Notes: generated by a model from the letters alone, not told the origin. Counted from the stretch's first letter, positions 1 through 9,640 are shown. The stretch: DNA of 51,401 nucleotides from CAYUNT01 sp964446285 (GCA_964446285.1 CAYUNT010000006.1:1-51401); one strand, 5' to 3'. Numbers and translations: made by a program.

Positions 1-2
1 CT

Positions 3-892
3 TTTGCTCCTTCAGAGCAAATTCAGGGAACAGAATTACGGGAAATTGGTATCAGATATGGGAATGAGCGGTTGCTGTATCGCCTCGGCCGCAGTCCTTT
101 TGCAGGGCGATTTGTCCTCAATGGGGCAACCCTGTTCACTGTCTGGATGGGCAGAGAGTTGCGTCCCACCAAAGACCTGGATTTCCTCGGATATGGAGAC
201 GCCTCGCCGGATTCTCTTCGTGAGGTCTTCCGTTCGGTATGCCGCTTGGAGGTTGAACCGGACGGGCTGCGTTTCGACGAGAAAAGCGTCCGGGTAGAAC
301 CGATCCGCGAGGAACAGGAATATGGAGGCCAGCGGATTCTGCTTAAGGCATTCCTTGGTCCGGCCAAAATCGCGCTGCAAGTCGATGTGGGATTTGGCGA
401 TGCTGTGGTTCCAGAAGCGACCGAAGAGAGGCCATGCCTGCACTCTTGGATTTCACCTCGCCGCGGATTCGAACGGTTTCGCGGGAGACTATGATCGCTG
501 AAAAATTCGAGGCGATGATCCGGCTTGGCGAAGTTAATAGCCGCTTCAAAGATTTCTATGATCTATGGTCGCTATGCCGTGAATTCAGCTTCGATGGCGA
601 TACATTGAGCCGGGCTGTAGCCGCGACATTTGCCCGCCGCAAGACTTCCCCCGAAGAGACAGAACCGGTGGCTTTGAGCAATACCTACGGCGCCTCTCCT
701 GATAATCAAAAGCAATGGACTGCGTTTCTGAGACGATCAGGGCTGGAGGCAAATTCAGCCCCTTTCACGGAAGTTGTTGAGAATCTGAGAACCTTTTTAC
801 TGCCTGTATGGATGCATGTTCGGAGCAATTCTATGATGCCTTCTTCCTGGCCTCGCGGCGGGCCTTGGAAGCATGAGAATCGCCTGGCATAG
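3..892 (+). pseudogene. AbiEii/AbiGii-type nucleotidyltransferase toxin, frameshifted and cut by the window edge
   Basis: Remnant of the toxin half of an AbiE abortive-infection module, which acts as a nucleotidyltransferase. Its start lies left of the window. The first frame reads NERLLYRLGRSPF, then FVLNGATLFTVW and RPTKDLDFLG, the last with the D-x-D pair of the nucleotidyltransferase core. Near 430-440 the frame shifts. PALLDF, RETMIAEKFEAM and NSRFKDFYDLW, all typical of the second half of the family, then continue in another frame to a stop at 892, ending with a W-P-x-GGPW-like tail. No AbiEi antitoxin is visible, but it would normally lie upstream, outside the window. All motifs except the join are intact, so the break is either recent decay or a sequencing indel. 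The next gene converges on it after 33 bases. Confidence 0.8.
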
Positions 893-925
893 CAACGAAA
901 AATCGTCCATCGCTCGGCAGATGCT

Positions 926-3900
926 CTATTTGCTCACTACGTTGGGCGGAAGGTTTGCGGCGGAGGGGCGGCCCCAGGGGAGCAGAAGCAGGATCGCGGC
1001 GGCAAGGCCGGGGATCGCCAGGTCGAACATGGCGCCGCTCAAAAGCGCCACAATGCACGGAACGGCGATCACGATGGCGATGCGGCGTCGCGTGGAAACC
1101 AACCGGCGGCCCAGGAATGCTATCGCCACCAGAACCGCCAGCAACCCAGCGCCCAGCAGCAGATCATACAGGCGGCTGATCGCCCCGCGCGACACATACT
1201 GGAACTGAATCCCGCCTGTCCCTTGCAGCTGCCGGAACACAAAAACGTCGCCCGCGCTCGGGAAATCCATTGGCGGGGTGGCTGGCTCGGCGCTCTCGGC
1301 GGACTGTGTGGCGCCCGAGTCAGCAGGGGCAAAGGCGTTACCCATTTGCCCGGCATTGGGCATGGCGTCTGGCGCGTTGGTTTGGAATGGCGAAGGCACG
1401 CCTTGTTGCATCTGGCCGCCGGGAGGAGCTTGCGCGCCGGGGGCAATTTGCATTTGTCCCGCCGCCACCTGCGCCTGCTGATTGGCCATCTGCACCTGTC
1501 CGAGGGCGCGTTGCTGGTCGGCAATAGCACGGTTGAGCAGCATAACGTTGCTTCCAGAAACCTGTTGCAGTTGCTCGGCTTCTTTCAGCGCGCGCGAACG
1601 TTCGTCCGCCAGGCGTTTTTCGTCCTGGAATCGCTCGGCTTTGGTTCCGATCTTCGCCGACTCGCGTGCGTAAGCGTCAGAGGTTTGTCTGGCGGACTGG
1701 AGTTGCGAACCGAGCATGGTCTGCATTTTTTCGAGGTTCGCCAGCGCCTTGCGCTGTGTTTCGCCCGCGGAATACAGCACGGCCTGGCTCACTTTTTCGA
1801 GCGACTTCGCCCGCCGCAGCGTTTCGTCCACTTCGAGGTCCACGAGTTCGACCCGGTTGAGCGAACCGCTGAAATCCATATAGCGGAACTCGGAAGGCAT
1901 CATCAGCACGAGCGCCGATTGCGTGACGGGCACGCCTCCGAGGATTTCCGGCAGCGCCTGCGTCCGTTTTCCGAATCCGCCAAAGGCTTTTCCGCCGTTC
2001 ACCACGTAAGCGACGCGCACGGTCAGTTCGGGTTCGAGCAATCCCGTGCGAAGAAGCGGCACGAGCAGCACATCGCGCCCCGACTCTTTGCCAAACGTCA
2101 CGGGCGTCGTCCGCCCCGCCACCTTGACCTCATACACTGTGATTTGGGAGATGGGATGCGGAAATGCGATTCGCAGGAATTGTTCGGACTGATTTTGCAC
2201 TACGATTTCGAGTTCGTTGCGTTCGAGTCCGTCGCTCGTGAGGATGACGCGCTGGCGCAGAACCTCGACGATGGCGCGCAGAGCGGCGTCGCGGGCGTGG
2301 CGCGTGATGTTCGCCTGAATTGGCGAGGCCATCTGCGCGGGCAACAGTTCGAACGCCTGATCGGCCGGCAGCGTGGCGAAACCAGCGTCCTTGGGCCAGG
2401 AGACGGCCGCAGGATCGACTGCGCGCGCGCCGGGATTATCGGCCAGGCGGGCCTCGCCTTCAAATGCGCGCCGCAGCAGCAAAAACGCCCGTTCGCCCGC
2501 GCCCGGTTCCGTCAGCAGCACCGGCACGGATAGCGCCGCGCCTTGTTCGGTGTTGGCGGGCAGGCGCATCCGCATTCCGACGACAAACGAGGCGGACATC
2601 GGCTCGGCGAGTTCGATTACATAGTGTTGCGCGCCCTTCGCGCCTTGCGCCGTTTCTCCGGCTCGCGCGCCGCGGACCGGCCCGGACCATTCGATGGATG
2701 GCAGCGATTCGCCCTCGGCAAGCGACGGCAGGCGCAAGGTGGCTTCGACGCTTCGCACACGTCCGCGCCGCGGCTGCACCTGGAGCGCGCCGTAAAAGTC
2801 GATTACACCGTTTTCCACAATCACCCGGCTGAACGCCACAGACATCGACGAGGCGGCCATGCGGCTGAGGCTGAACTCGATCGCGCCATCGGATACGAGA
2901 GTGAAGGCGCGCGGTTGCGCCTGGGCCGCTTCGGTTTCGCTCAGCACCAGGCGGGCCAGGCGGCGGTCTTCATCGGAAACGGGCCGCGGCTGGGCGCCTG
3001 CCAGATTGACTTCGGCCAGTTCTTCATCGGGCAGCGAGAACAAGGCCGCCGAACGCCGGACTTCGCGCGCGCCCGGAACTCGCGCCGGAACAAGCGAAAA
3101 GGCCGCCGTGCCCGAGTCCAAATCGGCCGAGGCGGTCCATTCGATCCGCCAAGGGCGCGGGGCGTCCGGGCGAAGGACCAGCCGCAGAGTCGAGCCACCT
3201 TGCGCCCAAGCGCTCACAGCCTCGCCCGAAACGCTCAGCACGCGCATTCCTTCGGGGAAGACGATAGTGGCTTCCACGGGAGGTTGATCGGGGAAACTGA
3301 GCGCGGCCATTCCCGCGCGGCGGACGAGGCCCAATCCAGGCGCGAACGCCTCCTGGATTTCCACATCGAAAACCGGCGACAGCGGGCGAAGGCGCGCCTC
3401 GACGGTCCAGGCCGCCTTTGCGGATTTGTAGTGGAAGAATGCATAGCGGTCATCCGATGCGCGTCCCGCGCGCCGCTCCAGGCCCGCGCCGCCATCCATG
3501 CGATCCACTTGAATTCGGTTGGAGACTTTCAGGAGCAGAGTCGTTTGCGTTTCCACGCCGAAGGGCGGTTGAATTCCGGAGAGTCTCCACGAGTTGCCTT
3601 CTAAGACGGGGGCAAAGATGGAGTTGGGCGTGGCGGCGAGGGCGGCGGCGGCCGTTAGATACACGCCTGCCAGGTCGATTTTCGCCTCGCGGCCCGCTTC
3701 GAGCCGCAGCGTGATTTTGTCTATTCCCGCAGTGGCCTCGCGCAGCGACGCGCCCTGCGCCAGCGAAAAACGCATGGTGGGATCAGTCGTGAATTCGATC
3801 GTCTCCGGCAATGACGGTTCGCCGGGTTCCGCCTCCAGATTGAGCGAGGCGTTCCATGTGGCCCAGCCGAGCGTATCCCAGGCGATTTGCTGGGTGATGT

Positions 3901-6900
3901 TCGCGCGGAAACGGGGCGGATTTTTTGCGTTATTGGGGGCGGCGGACACCGCGGCGGCGGAGGCGCTCCATTTGAGTTGCAGCAGACCCGGGCGCACTGG
4001 CCCCCATACAGTGGAGATTCCAGCGGCTTCGCTTCGCAGGAAAGGCGAGCGGCTCGGGCTTTCCGCTTTGATGCCGGTGCATGGCAATTCGACGCGCCAT
4101 TGGCCGGCGGCGGCGGTGTCTGGCAAGTCGGCCTGGAAACTGCCCGAAGCCCCTTGCGCGGAACAAGGCAGCGTGAAGCGCGCCGTGATCGAGCCGCTCC
4201 AGCGCGCGGGCATGTAGAGAACCTGGCCGCTGGGTTCTTCGACCTTGAGCGCCGCGCCCGGAACGCTGCAAACGGCATCTTCGAGGCGGAACGATTTCAG
4301 CGACATCACAATGCTGCTCGAACGGTCTGCGGGATTCACCGCGCGGATTTCGAGCGTTCCCTGAATCCATCCCTTTTCGGGATGGAGGCGGCCGTCGAAG
4401 TTGAGTGCGGCCAGGATCGGCGCCGGGACGGCAGCGGAAACCGGCTCGGCAAGCGCGGCATTCCAGAGGCGCTCGAAATCCTTGCGCGAGATCATTGCCT
4501 GCGGATTTTTCAGCGCCTCGATGGCCTGTTGCGGGCCGCACTTGGCCGGATCGAACCATTCCGGATCGACGGGGACGAGAATCCGGATAGGATTTTCCGG
4601 CGCGCCGACCGCTGGAATCAGCGTTGCCGTAGCAGAAACCTGTGTGGCGAGCGGCGGCGGAGGAGGAACTTCCGAAGCCTGCGAAATCGCAGGCCAAATC
4701 AGCAAGAGAACCAGCAGCGCGGGCAGGATTCCGCCTCGGCGGCCAGAGCGCGAGGAGGCGGAATCGCCGCCGTCGTTGTTGCCGTCGCCGCTGGAATTGG
4801 ACACATCGGCGGCGGGCGCGGCGCCGTGTGCGGTCCAGCGGCGCGCCAGCACGGAAAATGCTGGAACGATCAACGAAATCAGCGCGCCCTGGAACGCGGC
4901 ATTGTAGAATGCCACCCACGGATTGCGGAAGAGAATGGGGATGAGCATGGTGGCGGCAATTGCCAGCAGCCATGCGGCGCGCCAGGCGCTGCGCGAGCGC
5001 AGCCACAACAATCCAAGCGCCAGAAAAACCCCTATTTTCACAATAAAACGCCAGCGCAGGAATTGATATTCTTCCATCAACTTCAGGCGGATCTGGGCCG
5101 CGCCGCCTAATCCCTCGAAATGGCGCTGAATGCGCCCTTGCGGGATCTCGATGTCGAGCGAAAGCAACCCGGCCTGGCGGGCGTATTTTTCGGACAAGTC
5201 CCAGAACTCAATCCCAACCGGCTTGTCTCCATCGGCATCCACATCGCCCGCAGTTGGATAGGCAGGATGCAACGCTCCCGCGCGCCTCTCGCTCATGGCG
5301 AAGGTTGGAACAAGGGTTGGCGTCGCACCGAAGGGCACCCCTCCAGCCCCGGCGGGCGGAGCGGCGGTAGACGCAGGCGCGGCCGGAGAGGCGGTGAAAT
5401 ATGCGCCGTGGCGCTGGATGGCCGAAGCATCCGGCCCGGATGGAACTCGACCCGTCGCGCGCCGTGCCAAGATGTCACTTGCGTCTTCTTGTGTCTTGGC
5501 GGGAACCGGCGGCGAGCCAGGCATGGAAGAAGCGGAAGGAACAACTCTCTCCGCGAGGAGCGGAGCTTCGGTGGAAACCACCGCCAGGCCGCCCTTATTC
5601 ATGGTTTCATCCTTGGCCACGCCCTCGCGCGCTTGCGTTGCGGCGTAAGCGGGCTTCCATCCGCCTTCAAACATCCCATCCTTGAACCGGATAATGTCGC
5701 CCGCGCTTATGGTTCCATTGGTGGGATCGTAAAGAACCGCCGCGCCGTCATCGCGCCCATCCGGTCCAATGCTGTAGGCGAACCAATAATTGGGGTTCCG
5801 CGCATCTGCTGGTGACAGAAGGCCAAGTTGAACCATGCGTTCGGAGGCATTTGCCCCGCTGAGCATTCGCAGTGTCTCGCCTCGATTGGGGGCATAAGGA
5901 TCAGGAAACGGCGAGGTCAGGTATTTTACCGGTCCTTGCCAAAGAACGTCCGCATTAGGCGGATAAGTATTCCAATCCACATAATAGGACTCTATTCCGG
6001 TGGCGAGTGAGCGCAAGTCAGACCGCACGCGCGACACCTTCGAGCGAACCTGGGCTTCGAGAAAATTCGGAACGGCAATGGCCGCCAGAATGGCAATGAT
6101 CGCGACAATGATAAGTAGCTGGATCAGAAATCCCACGCCGCTCCAGGTGGTTTGTTTTATTCCTGCGGCGGGTGCGGAAGGACTTGCAGAGCCTGCAATT
6201 TCTTCCGCCTGGCCGCGCAATGCCTTGTCTGCCCTGGCCCGGAGCATGGCAAACACCACCAGAGCCAGGAAAGACAAAACGGCGGTGTGAAACAGGATTT
6301 TGGGCGTGGAAATGCCTGGGAAAACAATCGTTTTCGGATAAAACGCCGTGCGCAGAAACTCGACCACTGGCTCGCGCACCGCCGTGGCATTGCCCAGCGA
6401 GCCGCCGTAACTCAGGTATTCGAACCCGCGCGGCAAATCGAGGTCCCACGTGGTTTTGTTGATCGGAATCGGCAGCGTGGGGCCGGAAAGTTCGAGCGAG
6501 GTGTTTGACGCCAGCGCGCGTCCCCGTTCGCGATAGAGAACCGTGATTCCTACATCCGCGCCGCTCCGCGAACTCCGCGGGGGAAGCGGCACGAGCAAAA
6601 GCGATTCGCCCTTGCTGTCTTTGCGGATGGCCGGTTTGACGCCCTCCCCATTGACCAGGGCGGACCACAATTCCGCGCCCTTTGGCAGGCGGATTTCAAA
6701 GAACTGGCGTCCGCTCGAGAGCGCCGCGCGATACACGGCGCGCGTGAACCATTCGCCTTCGGGCGAGAGCGACGACACGAGCGCGGCCTCGCGAACGATC
6801 CCGTCAAGCGGCGGGGTGGCGGGCAGGCGCTCGGACGTTACGCGCAGCGTGTAGGGCGGTTCGACATAGCGATAGACGCCGATCAGGCGGTTTTCACGTT

Positions 6901-9331
6901 TCCAGGGAAGCGGCGGCAACGCGGCCTCGTCGGCCTCGGCCAGCCGCTGCGTTTCGGCGGCCAGGCGCAGCGTGGCGGAGCCTTCAAGAACGATGAACCC
7001 CTCGCGGCTCGATACGCCGCTCACGCGCACCTCAGGGGCGGCGACGGGCGCTTCGCCAGGGCGCGATTCAATAGGCCATTCCAAGTAAATCGCAAACGGC
7101 CCGAGGACACCGCTCTGCGTTGTGACTGTCCACTCCTCCCAGGCGCCCGCGGAAACCATTGTGGATTCGCGCAGCCCCGCCGCGTCTATTTTCAGGTTGC
7201 GGCTCGATCCCTTGGGCAGGGCGAAGCGGAAGGTCTGCTCCGGGGCAAAACGCACCAAATAGGAGAGGCAAATGCGCACGGTGGCGCGGTCCTCGCCGAT
7301 GGAAAGCAGCGTAATGGCCGTGGAGCGGACATCGGGTTTGCGCGTTTGGATTTCCAGAAATCCTTCCGGGCTGGCGCCGATGGCGCGCAAGGCCAGACGC
7401 GCGAAAGGCTGCAGTCCGGAGATAAACTGCTGAATCGACACGGATTGGGCCACGCGCTGGAATTGCTGGAAGTCGGTCAGCGACAGGACGGTGACGGAGC
7501 CGGGTGGAGGCGGATAGAGCGCCGCCTCCGCTTCCGTTTCCGCGACGGAGCCAACCTGAAGGTCGTTGGAACTCTTTAGTTGAACATCCAGAACTTCCGG
7601 CCAATTGACCAACAGCCCATATCGCGAAGCCCGCTGGCCCTCGACGGCAATGAAAGGCATGGGGAGAAGATTGTCCAGACGCCGGCCGGTCCAGGATTCC
7701 GCCCGGTGAAATTCACAGGCGAGCAGATCGGGGACGGACGCGGGATTCCATGCAATCCCCCACACATCGGCTCCGCGCGGAATCACGGCGCACGGCAGCG
7801 CGCGCTGGCCGCTTTTCAACTCCAGGTTCGAGAGGACCCATCCCGCGGGGGCGCGCAAAACCAATTCGCCCGCGCGCGGATCGGAAATGGTGGCGTGATA
7901 ACGGACCAGCGCCTGATCGGGCGCGAGGCTGAGGCGTCCGCGAATCTCTAGCGGGCGCGGCTGTTCGCGCGGCAGAAGCGAAATGGCCAGGGGCGGATAC
8001 GCGCTCCAGCATTCGTAAGTTCGGCGCGAGGGGTCGCCCTCGCGCACGGGCATCCACTGGGCGGGGAGTTCAACGGGCAAGGGGATCCGCGAGGTGGACG
8101 CAACCAGAACGAGCGTTGTGCGCGTGAGCGGCGAGCCGATTTCCCAGTCCGCCAGGCGGACCACTTGATGTTCCTGCGGCGCGGCGAGAACCACGCGCAC
8201 GCGCAATACGCTGCGTTCCTCGCGCGGGATCAGAACCAGCGCGCCTTCTTCCCAGCGCAGTGTGACCGGGTCCGAGGTTTCCGCGTGCAGGACGCGCATG
8301 TCGCGCGGAATCCCGACGCGCTTCTCCACGCCCGGCAAAAAGCGGTCGTAAAAAGCGAGATCGTCCGTAATGTCGAGTCCGCCGCCTTTGGCCTCGGCGG
8401 TTCGCGTGCAGAGCAGGCGCAAAGCGGAGGGAGCGTTCAGAATGACCGAATGCTTGAGCGTCAGTTCGAGCGGTTTGTTTTCGCCAATCAGCGGCCACAA
8501 GGTGATGGAACTGCCGCCATCGCCCGGTTTGGCCGAGGCAGCAGGCCCTTCGAGGATCGCGCCCGAAACGGATGTGACGCTGAGCGTTTCGCCCAGGCGC
8601 AAATCGATTCGCGCGGGGGCGCGGAATTTCCCAACCGAGATTTTCGCCGTTTCCTCGCCCTGGGGAAGTGGATAGGCGGCGCGGACCTTGAGCGATCCGG
8701 CGGCGGGGGCTTCGGCGAAGAGCGTCGTTGCGCCATTGACGCGCGCCAGAAACGCCCGAGGCGATTTGCCGGTGGCTTGGACGTCCCGTCCAAGATTCTT
8801 TGCAGGGTCTTCCGACAGGTCCTTGCCGTTTGAAGCCATCCCGGCCCCTGTGGCGCCAGATTCCTGCGCGGTCCAGAGAACCGAGCCGTCATCGACAGGC
8901 GCGACGGCCCAGCCCTGGCCTGTGGCGGAAAACTCGATCGTTCCCTCCAGGAGGAGCTCGCTTTTGGCCGGAGTTCCTTTGAGTTGAATTGAAGTTACAA
9001 AGGCCAGCGGCGCATCCGCGTGCTTCGCGGCATTTTTCTCGCTGGCCTTGCGCGCCAGTTCCACAAGGTCAGGCAGCGGAAAGAACGCTCCGGAACGCGA
9101 TACGTCTGGAGTGCGCGAGAAATCCTCAGAAGGGATCAGAAGGATTTCCACGCGCGGCGATTGCGGCGCGGGAGGCGCGGGTGCGGCTGGCCGCATGGAA
9201 GAGGTGGCTGGAGGGGATTCGGCGCTGGCGAGTCCGGGGCGGGTAGAAGCGAACAAGAGCAGCGCCACCATGCACAAAATAAGGAATACTGAGGATAACT
9301 TCCCACAAATAAAGGGCACATAGTATTCCAT
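926..9331 (-). CDS. Giant secreted/membrane protein (2801 aa): two related beta-rich units fused around a pseudopilin-like module
   Basis: I recognise no named family for the whole protein. Start chosen at the ATG that opens a clear signal peptide (residues 1-37, cleavage near ASA); the open frame extends upstream only through repeat DNA. Order: unit A, with head motif VEILLIPSEDF (61-71), beta-rich body and an LPKGAELWSALVNG block near 880-895; a transmembrane helix near 1011-1032; a pseudopilin-like helix and globular part (about 1064-1225); a Pro/Ala linker; three transmembrane helices (1420-1500); an internal signal-peptide-like helix ending AISQAS (1531-1558); unit B, with head motif ILVPVDPEWF near 1583 and a second LPKG-like block (FPHPISQITVYEV) near 2385; a coiled coil (2495-2611); a Gln/Pro/Gly linker; three C-terminal transmembrane helices. 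Positive residues (RSRSAWR, RRLVSTRRR) fit a topology with both units and the pilin head outside. Probably one operon with the related gene upstream. Function unknown; an envelope structural role is inferred. Confidence 0.8.
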   Translation of the reverse strand: MEYYVPFICGKLSSVFLILCMVALLLFASTRPGLASAESPPATSSMRPAAPAPPAPQSPRVEILLIPSEDFSRTPDVSRSGAFFPLPDLVELARKASEKNAAKHADAPLAFVTSIQLKGTPAKSELLLEGTIEFSATGQGWAVAPVDDGSVLWTAQESGATGAGMASNGKDLSEDPAKNLGRDVQATGKSPRAFLARVNGATTLFAEAPAAGSLKVRAAYPLPQGEETAKISVGKFRAPARIDLRLGETLSVTSVSGAILEGPAASAKPGDGGSSITLWPLIGENKPLELTLKHSVILNAPSALRLLCTRTAEAKGGGLDITDDLAFYDRFLPGVEKRVGIPRDMRVLHAETSDPVTLRWEEGALVLIPREERSVLRVRVVLAAPQEHQVVRLADWEIGSPLTRTTLVLVASTSRIPLPVELPAQWMPVREGDPSRRTYECWSAYPPLAISLLPREQPRPLEIRGRLSLAPDQALVRYHATISDPRAGELVLRAPAGWVLSNLELKSGQRALPCAVIPRGADVWGIAWNPASVPDLLACEFHRAESWTGRRLDNLLPMPFIAVEGQRASRYGLLVNWPEVLDVQLKSSNDLQVGSVAETEAEAALYPPPPGSVTVLSLTDFQQFQRVAQSVSIQQFISGLQPFARLALRAIGASPEGFLEIQTRKPDVRSTAITLLSIGEDRATVRICLSYLVRFAPEQTFRFALPKGSSRNLKIDAAGLRESTMVSAGAWEEWTVTTQSGVLGPFAIYLEWPIESRPGEAPVAAPEVRVSGVSSREGFIVLEGSATLRLAAETQRLAEADEAALPPLPWKRENRLIGVYRYVEPPYTLRVTSERLPATPPLDGIVREAALVSSLSPEGEWFTRAVYRAALSSGRQFFEIRLPKGAELWSALVNGEGVKPAIRKDSKGESLLLVPLPPRSSRSGADVGITVLYRERGRALASNTSLELSGPTLPIPINKTTWDLDLPRGFEYLSYGGSLGNATAVREPVVEFLRTAFYPKTIVFPGISTPKILFHTAVLSFLALVVFAMLRARADKALRGQAEEIAGSASPSAPAAGIKQTTWSGVGFLIQLLIIVAIIAILAAIAVPNFLEAQVRSKVSRVRSDLRSLATGIESYYVDWNTYPPNADVLWQGPVKYLTSPFPDPYAPNRGETLRMLSGANASERMVQLGLLSPADARNPNYWFAYSIGPDGRDDGAAVLYDPTNGTISAGDIIRFKDGMFEGGWKPAYAATQAREGVAKDETMNKGGLAVVSTEAPLLAERVVPSASSMPGSPPVPAKTQEDASDILARRATGRVPSGPDASAIQRHGAYFTASPAAPASTAAPPAGAGGVPFGATPTLVPTFAMSERRAGALHPAYPTAGDVDADGDKPVGIEFWDLSEKYARQAGLLSLDIEIPQGRIQRHFEGLGGAAQIRLKLMEEYQFLRWRFIVKIGVFLALGLLWLRSRSAWRAAWLLAIAATMLIPILFRNPWVAFYNAAFQGALISLIVPAFSVLARRWTAHGAAPAADVSNSSGDGNNDGGDSASSRSGRRGGILPALLVLLLIWPAISQASEVPPPPPLATQVSATATLIPAVGAPENPIRILVPVDPEWFDPAKCGPQQAIEALKNPQAMISRKDFERLWNAALAEPVSAAVPAPILAALNFDGRLHPEKGWIQGTLEIRAVNPADRSSSIVMSLKSFRLEDAVCSVPGAALKVEEPSGQVLYMPARWSGSITARFTLPCSAQGASGSFQADLPDTAAAGQWRVELPCTGIKAESPSRSPFLRSEAAGISTVWGPVRPGLLQLKWSASAAAVSAAPNNAKNPPRFRANITQQIAWDTLGWATWNASLNLEAEPGEPSLPETIEFTTDPTMRFSLAQGASLREATAGIDKITLRLEAGREAKIDLAGVYLTAAAALAATPNSIFAPVLEGNSWRLSGIQPPFGVETQTTLLLKVSNRIQVDRMDGGAGLERRAGRASDDRYAFFHYKSAKAAWTVEARLRPLSPVFDVEIQEAFAPGLGLVRRAGMAALSFPDQPPVEATIVFPEGMRVLSVSGEAVSAWAQGGSTLRLVLRPDAPRPWRIEWTASADLDSGTAAFSLVPARVPGAREVRRSAALFSLPDEELAEVNLAGAQPRPVSDEDRRLARLVLSETEAAQAQPRAFTLVSDGAIEFSLSRMAASSMSVAFSRVIVENGVIDFYGALQVQPRRGRVRSVEATLRLPSLAEGESLPSIEWSGPVRGARAGETAQGAKGAQHYVIELAEPMSASFVVGMRMRLPANTEQGAALSVPVLLTEPGAGERAFLLLRRAFEGEARLADNPGARAVDPAAVSWPKDAGFATLPADQAFELLPAQMASPIQANITRHARDAALRAIVEVLRQRVILTSDGLERNELEIVVQNQSEQFLRIAFPHPISQITVYEVKVAGRTTPVTFGKESGRDVLLVPLLRTGLLEPELTVRVAYVVNGGKAFGGFGKRTQALPEILGGVPVTQSALVLMMPSEFRYMDFSGSLNRVELVDLEVDETLRRAKSLEKVSQAVLYSAGETQRKALANLEKMQTMLGSQLQSARQTSDAYARESAKIGTKAERFQDEKRLADERSRALKEAEQLQQVSGSNVMLLNRAIADQQRALGQVQMANQQAQVAAGQMQIAPGAQAPPGGQMQQGVPSPFQTNAPDAMPNAGQMGNAFAPADSGATQSAESAEPATPPMDFPSAGDVFVFRQLQGTGGIQFQYVSRGAISRLYDLLLGAGLLAVLVAIAFLGRRLVSTRRRIAIVIAVPCIVALLSGAMFDLAIPGLAAAILLLLPWGRPSAANLPPNVVSK
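5640..6145 (-). other. Pseudopilin-like module embedded inside the giant protein
   Basis: About residues 1064-1225 of the giant protein. The hydrophobic stretch FLIQLLIIVAIIAILAA, then AVPNFLEAQ and a helical SKVSRVRSDLRSLATG segment, match the N-terminal helix of GspG/type IV pseudopilins. The following NYWFAYSIGPDGRDDG and YDPTNGTISAGD are typical of the globular part of pseudopilins from this group of phyla. Prepilins normally carry G before F-T-L-I-E at the protein N-terminus. Here the module starts about 1060 residues in, the Glu at +5 is Gln, and the Gly is out of register (GVGFLIQ). Processing by prepilin peptidase is therefore unlikely. The helix probably serves as an internal in-to-out membrane anchor. 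Confidence 0.8.
8771..8803. repeat. Dispersed CTTGGACG palindrome inside the giant gene
   Basis: A 33-base stretch with the palindrome CTTGGACG-tcc-CGTCCAAG followed by ATTCTTTG. The same text, in long form, stands between genes at 30730-30843 and 51229-51334. Here it is read through in frame and encodes NLGRDVQATG, in a linker of unit A. It shows that a dispersed repeat has been absorbed into coding sequence. Confidence 0.75.
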
Positions 9332-9339
9332 CCAGGCTC

Positions 9340-9640
9340 TCGTATCTCCAGCGGCCTGAAGGGCCGGATATTCCTTAGCCCAGGCCAGCGGCCTGGGTTC
9401 ACGGTCCGGCAAATTCCCAGCGGCCTGAAGGGTCGCGTTACCTCCCCTAAAACGTTCGCTCCTCTCGCTTTTTTCTCCTATCGCCGAATTATAGCCTGCC
9501 TGATGAATAACGCACCCCTTCAGGGCGCGGGCGGATGGATTGCCACTCCGATACCCAGCCCGTTGGGCTGGGCTAAGGGATTTCGCGCCGTTGGCGCTGA
9601 AAAAGACAACATCCCGCAAACAACCAGCGCACACCATCAT
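9340..9640. repeat. Intergenic repeat block with CCCAGGCC/GGCCTGGG-type hairpins
   Basis: This block fills most of the 377 bases between the two giant genes. It holds two perfect short hairpins, CCCAGGCC (9379) with GGCCTGGG (9390), and CCCAGCCC (9554) with GGGCTGGG (9565), plus several copies of a GCCTGAAGGG / CCCTTCAGGG type word. The same style recurs at 40378-40625. Blocks like this are common between genes in related phyla. I see no gene here, although the frame of the downstream giant gene stays open through it. Confidence 0.65.

Noticed and set aside
425..445. Programmed frameshift in the AbiEii gene
   Set aside because: No slippery heptamer or stimulating structure is evident at the join; decay or a sequencing error is simpler.
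1223..2533. 436-aa plus-strand frame
   Set aside because: Antisense shadow of the giant gene, His/Arg-rich, no family motif.
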